Positions 60,131-64,000 of a DNA stretch of 64,000 bases are shown piece by piece. The notes under the pieces are model-generated. The model was not told where the DNA came from. It searched no databases and saw nothing but the letters and a program-made list of their open reading frames with translations. Every line of letters begins with the position of its first letter. Positions within the stretch are counted from its first letter, which is position 1. Source of the DNA: Aldrovandia affinis (taxonomy: Eukaryota; Chordata; Actinopteri; Notacanthiformes; Halosauridae); contig JAINUG010000073.1 in the NCBI GenBank assembly GCA_029706075.1, positions 3,570,001-3,634,000 of the forward strand. Reading direction: 5' to 3'. The position numbers and the translations under genes were made by a program.

Positions 60131-61800
60131 AGAGGGAGGCCACTGCTGTCCAAGGTCCTGTAGCCTCCCGGGTGGTGGAAGGGGACACAAGCGATGACAG
60201 CGGCCAGAGAGGAGCGGAGAGGAGCAGAGAGGAGCAGCCCTCTCCACTCCCCACCCTGCCACTGAGCCCCCACCCTGCCTTTTATGACTTACTGAATGCC
60301 TGACTGGGAGACATGGCTTTTGATCATGAGGGATTGGGGGGTTAAAGGATCTTCCAAAAAACAGACTGTACTGAATGCATGCACTTTTCAAAATGTGTCT
60401 GAAATACTGCAGAAGAACTTATGTTAGTGTCATATTTACTGTGAGCGCTCTGATTGGCTGTCCACGATGTCATGTTTCCCCTCTCGTCTGGTGTCAGGGA
60501 ATGTCAGGGGCCTTCACTGCCCTCAGAGTGACATGGCTGGTCGCCCGCGGCAACCCAGCTCAGCGCCTAATGATAGCCAAGTTTGTCACTCTTGTCAGGT
60601 CAATGTGCTTGTGGCTTGTAGATTCACAATTTTTAAAATCAGACTTTTAATGAGATATCCGTTGTCTGTTGGCTGCAAGAAAGTCTGTGTGTCAACACAT
60701 CCTGTCAAGCCAGCTGCCTTTGGGTATGTTCCTGTGCCTTTAAACAGAAAGCGCTGCCGTTTCATGGTGAGCCGTAGCTTGTGGGAATTAACTTTAAAAT
60801 CAAGTGCTTTGCAGGAGTGTCAGTGCCGTGACGGAGAGTGCAGGAAGCACACTCGGGCAGAGAGGCGCTCTCAGTCCTGTCTCCTTTCTGAGTTCCCCTC
60901 CACTCCTGGATGAGGAGAAAGCTCTTGGGCTTTGGGTTTCAAATCTTAGAGGACCCACGGCTACAACTTCTGTTAAAAAAGAATAAAGTAATTCAGTGAG
61001 TAGGGATGGCAGTGGATATAAGATCCTCATGTGAGTGAAGCTGATGTGTATTACTGGAGAGAGGGGTCCATACAGAGGAGGGCCAGAGAGGGCTCCATCA
61101 TCACCCAGACAGCCCGGAGAAGAGCAAACGAAACCGGCCACTCCTTCAGAGGGCACCAGGGCCACAGCAGGGAAAAATCAAACCTGCTGTCTGACAGAGA
61201 CATGGAGGGGACCGCTGGAGAGCCAATGGGGAGAAGCAGCTCAAAATCATGCTGAAGGATGAATGAATTATGATATTATAATCATTATGATTATGATTAT
61301 GATTGTAATAATATCATTACTCTTAGTATAAGTAATAATAATCTCATATTATTTTTGTCCCTACTCTTAAAGAAGGTTGCAGTTATTTCATGACATTAAT
61401 TTGAGGTTGTTAGCATATTGAAGGGAAATTCAGTCTTGTTGAGGATTCAGTCTGTCTGGGTTGTACAACACATTTTAGACAATGTACAAGCTTGACCTAC
61501 TTCCCTAGTGTTTTTTCATAACGGAATCATTTAGCATCCTAATAAAGTCCTAAATGAAAATTACACCTTAACTGGGTCAAACTAGAACGACTTCAATGTG
61601 CACATAATACAATATTCCAGACCAGCTGGCCAGTTATTACTCACATTTTAGTGTCATGTTTTTTAACGAATGCATTTTTTTATTAATGCAACAAAAACAT
61701 TTAGTTCTCCTTTGTCATCACTGATAAATAAAAGGCCAAAGTTCTTTGCAGGAAATATGTCCTGGGATGTGTGAGAACAGCGTATGATCACAGGAATGGG
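60131..61800. other. No gene seen
   Basis: Unique sequence without recognised features. Confidence 0.45.
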
Positions 61801-61809
61801 CCTCAGGAT

Positions 61810-61985
61810 GGACGCAGGGTGATGGTGATGGAGCAGGATGGAGCAGGGTGATGGTGATGGAGGAGGATGGCCTCAGGGTGATGGTGATGGAGCAGGATGG
61901 GCGCAGGGTGATGGTGATGGAGCAGGATGGATGCAGGGTGATGGTGATGGAGCAGGATGGGTGCAGGGTGATGGTGATGGAGGAG
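61810..61985. repeat. 30-bp minisatellite, about 6 copies
   Basis: GGGTGATGGTGATGGAGCAG plus GATGGNNGCA. As 30 is a multiple of three, open frames occur on both strands. Confidence 0.9.
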
Positions 61986-62689
61986 GGTCTCTTCTACACC
62001 AGCGTGTGTGCCTTGAGTGGCAGGCATCGTAGGAGCTGCACAGCCCCGTTCTGGGTGGAGAATAAGCAGGCGAAGTGGGTGAATACGTTTCCATGGCACC
62101 CTTTTATTGAATCCCGCACTATTCAATTTCTTTGTGCCTTTCATAGCTATTTTTCATAAGTCTTTCAGGACAGAACATATTTGCTCCTAGCAATCATGTG
62201 CTTGATGCTGAATATCTTTTTGACAGCTTTTTCCTGAGAGAAGAAAACAACAAAAAATCTTTATTAGTGATCTAAAAAAAATAAAATAATGTATTACTTA
62301 TTTTTATATATACAGTATACTTCCACCTAAACGACTACCGTACATGCAATTTGCCGGATTATCCATGGCCTCATTTAGATGTGAATATCCAAGTTATTCT
62401 TGATAAATGTCTGCCCTTTAGCTCAATAACGTATGAAGTGTTTTTAATGTTTCCTCTCATTCTCCCGCTCATATCTGGTCATGGCTTACAAAAATGGGGA
62501 AACAGTTTTTTTTGCTATGTAGTGAGGTGTCAAACATAGTTTGCCGAACCGTGTTTGAAAGTCCAGGGGTGCATGGCTTTGTCTTCAGAATGAGAGGCAG
62601 CAAACTACACTTTATCTACTAATGGTGAGTGGAATGCACTGTTGCCTTTTAAAGTGAAAGGCAGCTTAAGCTGTATAAAAGCAGAAGGA

Positions 62690-62850
62690 AAGACTCGCTG
62701 CATATATGAGTGGTCGTGTGTCGGTGACAGGCTTCGGCCTAGGCGGGCACTGGCACTGAGGGAGGGGATAATTGGCACGAAAAAAAGAGTGGGAATTGGA
62801 TACTAAAAAGTGGGGGGAAAAATTTGGGAAAAACAGCAAAAATAATAAAT
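62690..62850 (+). mobile_element. Family-A SINE, 3' fragment
   Basis: GGGAATTGGATACTAAAAAG followed by an A/G-rich end matches the family-A terminus. Confidence 0.55.
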
Positions 62851-63539
62851 GCAATTATTAATGAACTGTTGGCCTGAATGAAACCAACATCTGGAAAACT
62901 GCGCACGGCAATCCTGGAAAACTGTGCACGGTAATGCTGGACATTCTTTGCCCAGGGGGTGTGCAGAGTGACTGCACACATTTAGCGTTGATTGATCCCG
63001 CATCTTAGCATCGCATTCAGCTTCTGACTCAGCATCCGCATTCAGCCTTCTGACTCAGCATCAGCATCCGCATTCAGCATCTGATTCCAGTTGGAAATCC
63101 AGCCGCAAGTATTTTTCAATCCTTTAAAATACGTCCTTCCATTCAGAATACGCACTGGAGTCTCTGAATGTCCTGATAGATTTGACAATACAGTTGACTA
63201 GATGGTTGTGTTGCGTCATGCCTAGACCTTAGAGAGTAGGCTATGGAGTGTAGGTGGAAATGGAATGACAAACAGCACATTTAATTTAATTTGGCTCTTT
63301 AGGAACAGAGTCTCACGTCTAATACTTAATATAGTCACAGTGTTAGGGCTCTAATAGTGTTAGGGTTCTAATACAGTGTTATGGTTCTAATACAGTGTTA
63401 CAAATATACGTACATGTGACGTGTAACTGACTGGTTTAAATAATGATGTTAAATTGCTTGGCATACAGTATTTACACATTTTATCGAGCTAGATGGCAAT
63501 CGAAGAGAGATGTGAGGAAGTTAAAAATCAAACAGCTTG

Positions 63540-63960
63540 AGAGAGGAAGTATAAGATATTAGCAAAGAACGTCTTTATTAACCTTGCGTTAGATTTTTTT
63601 TTTTCCCTGAGAGAGAAACGAGTGAAAACAGCAAGTGTCCTGCCAAGCTCTAAGACAGCCCTTCAAAGGCCCAAATTACTCATTAGGCGGTGATGGCCAC
63701 TGATGCAATTAATAGATTTGCTTTCTCCATCTGTGAAGCAGTGGCTGCTATAGGCACTAATATGCAAATTAATACTGGATCAAGCGTGGCATTAATTAGG
63801 GTTCTCCACTTCTACTCAACACTTAATGAAATAAACATGTCTGGAAATGTATTATGGCTAATCACACTGATTTCAATTACAGCTCACTACATCTATGAAT
63901 CTGTCTTTAATCTTCAGTGGGTGGAGAAATGCGATTGTTTTGCGCTGGCGTAGAAAGTGG
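63540..63960. promoter_or_regulatory. Enhancer-like unique block rich in TAATTA words
   Basis: About 400 bases of non-repetitive AT-rich DNA with clustered homeodomain-type cores (CAATTAATAGATTTG, GCAAATTAATACTGG, GCATTAATTAGGG, TTTCAATTACAGC) and no decayed transposon. The character is that of a vertebrate conserved non-coding element, but conservation is inferred, not shown. Confidence 0.35.
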
Positions 63961-64000
63961 TGGCACGGAGGACAAGTTATTCCCATGAAAACATCGTGAC

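Noticed and set aside
61848-62159. Asp/Gly-rich repeat protein
   Set aside because: 30-bp minisatellite open on both strands; no independent support.

Overview
The window is genomic DNA of a ray-finned (teleost-type) fish. It holds intron-rich genes with GT-AG junctions, many tRNA-derived SINEs of the fish type ending in the 3' tail GTCGCTCTGGATAAGAGCGT, and abundant micro- and minisatellites. There are no bacterial features. The species cannot be named from the sequence.

Layout. (1) 341-4987, minus strand: the 5' five coding exons of klhl22, a BTB-Kelch CUL3 adaptor that runs off the left edge. (2) 5.1-11.0 kb: klhl22 promoter and intergenic DNA. (3) 11067-23415, minus: a complete 19-exon smpd4 (neutral sphingomyelinase 3), with a probable untranslated first exon near 24.2-24.35 kb. 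Its exon chain joins in phase throughout but carries one in-frame TAG. (4) 26144-26615, minus: a dispersed duplicate of smpd4 exons 17-18. (5) 26.8-32.4 kb: a gene desert with regulatory-looking sequence. (6) 32398-45379: a 13-kb unit bounded by two direct copies of a small hAT-type element. It contains a complete 8-exon CARD-containing caspase-1-like gene (36799-42634, plus), a decayed Cys-rich ORF, and two halves of a second CARD exon placed at opposite ends of the unit. (7) 45.39-45.68 kb: a CpG-rich, probably untranslated first exon of an unidentified plus-strand gene, then 18 kb of apparent intron or regulatory DNA with minisatellites, SINEs and a very AT-rich, TAATTA-rich block at the right end.

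The most notable structure is the caspase unit. The 8-bp target-site duplications of the two bounding hAT-type elements match crosswise. The outermost flanks share CCAGTAAC and the inner (CARD exon) flanks share CTCTCGGC. The whole 13-kb caspase segment is therefore either a macro-transposon that moved using the outer ends of two small elements, or a circle that recombined into an element already present. It landed immediately upstream of another gene's first exon.

A second theme is tandem repeats grown from functional sites. The klhl22 exon-3 splice acceptor has been amplified about 16 times. The smpd4 exon-7 splice donor is present three times at 20-bp spacing. The Pol III A-box region of a SINE has been expanded into roughly 20- and 17-copy arrays at two loci. 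Exon boundaries were placed by reading junctions and checking phase, with recalled vertebrate orthologues as guide; no search was run.
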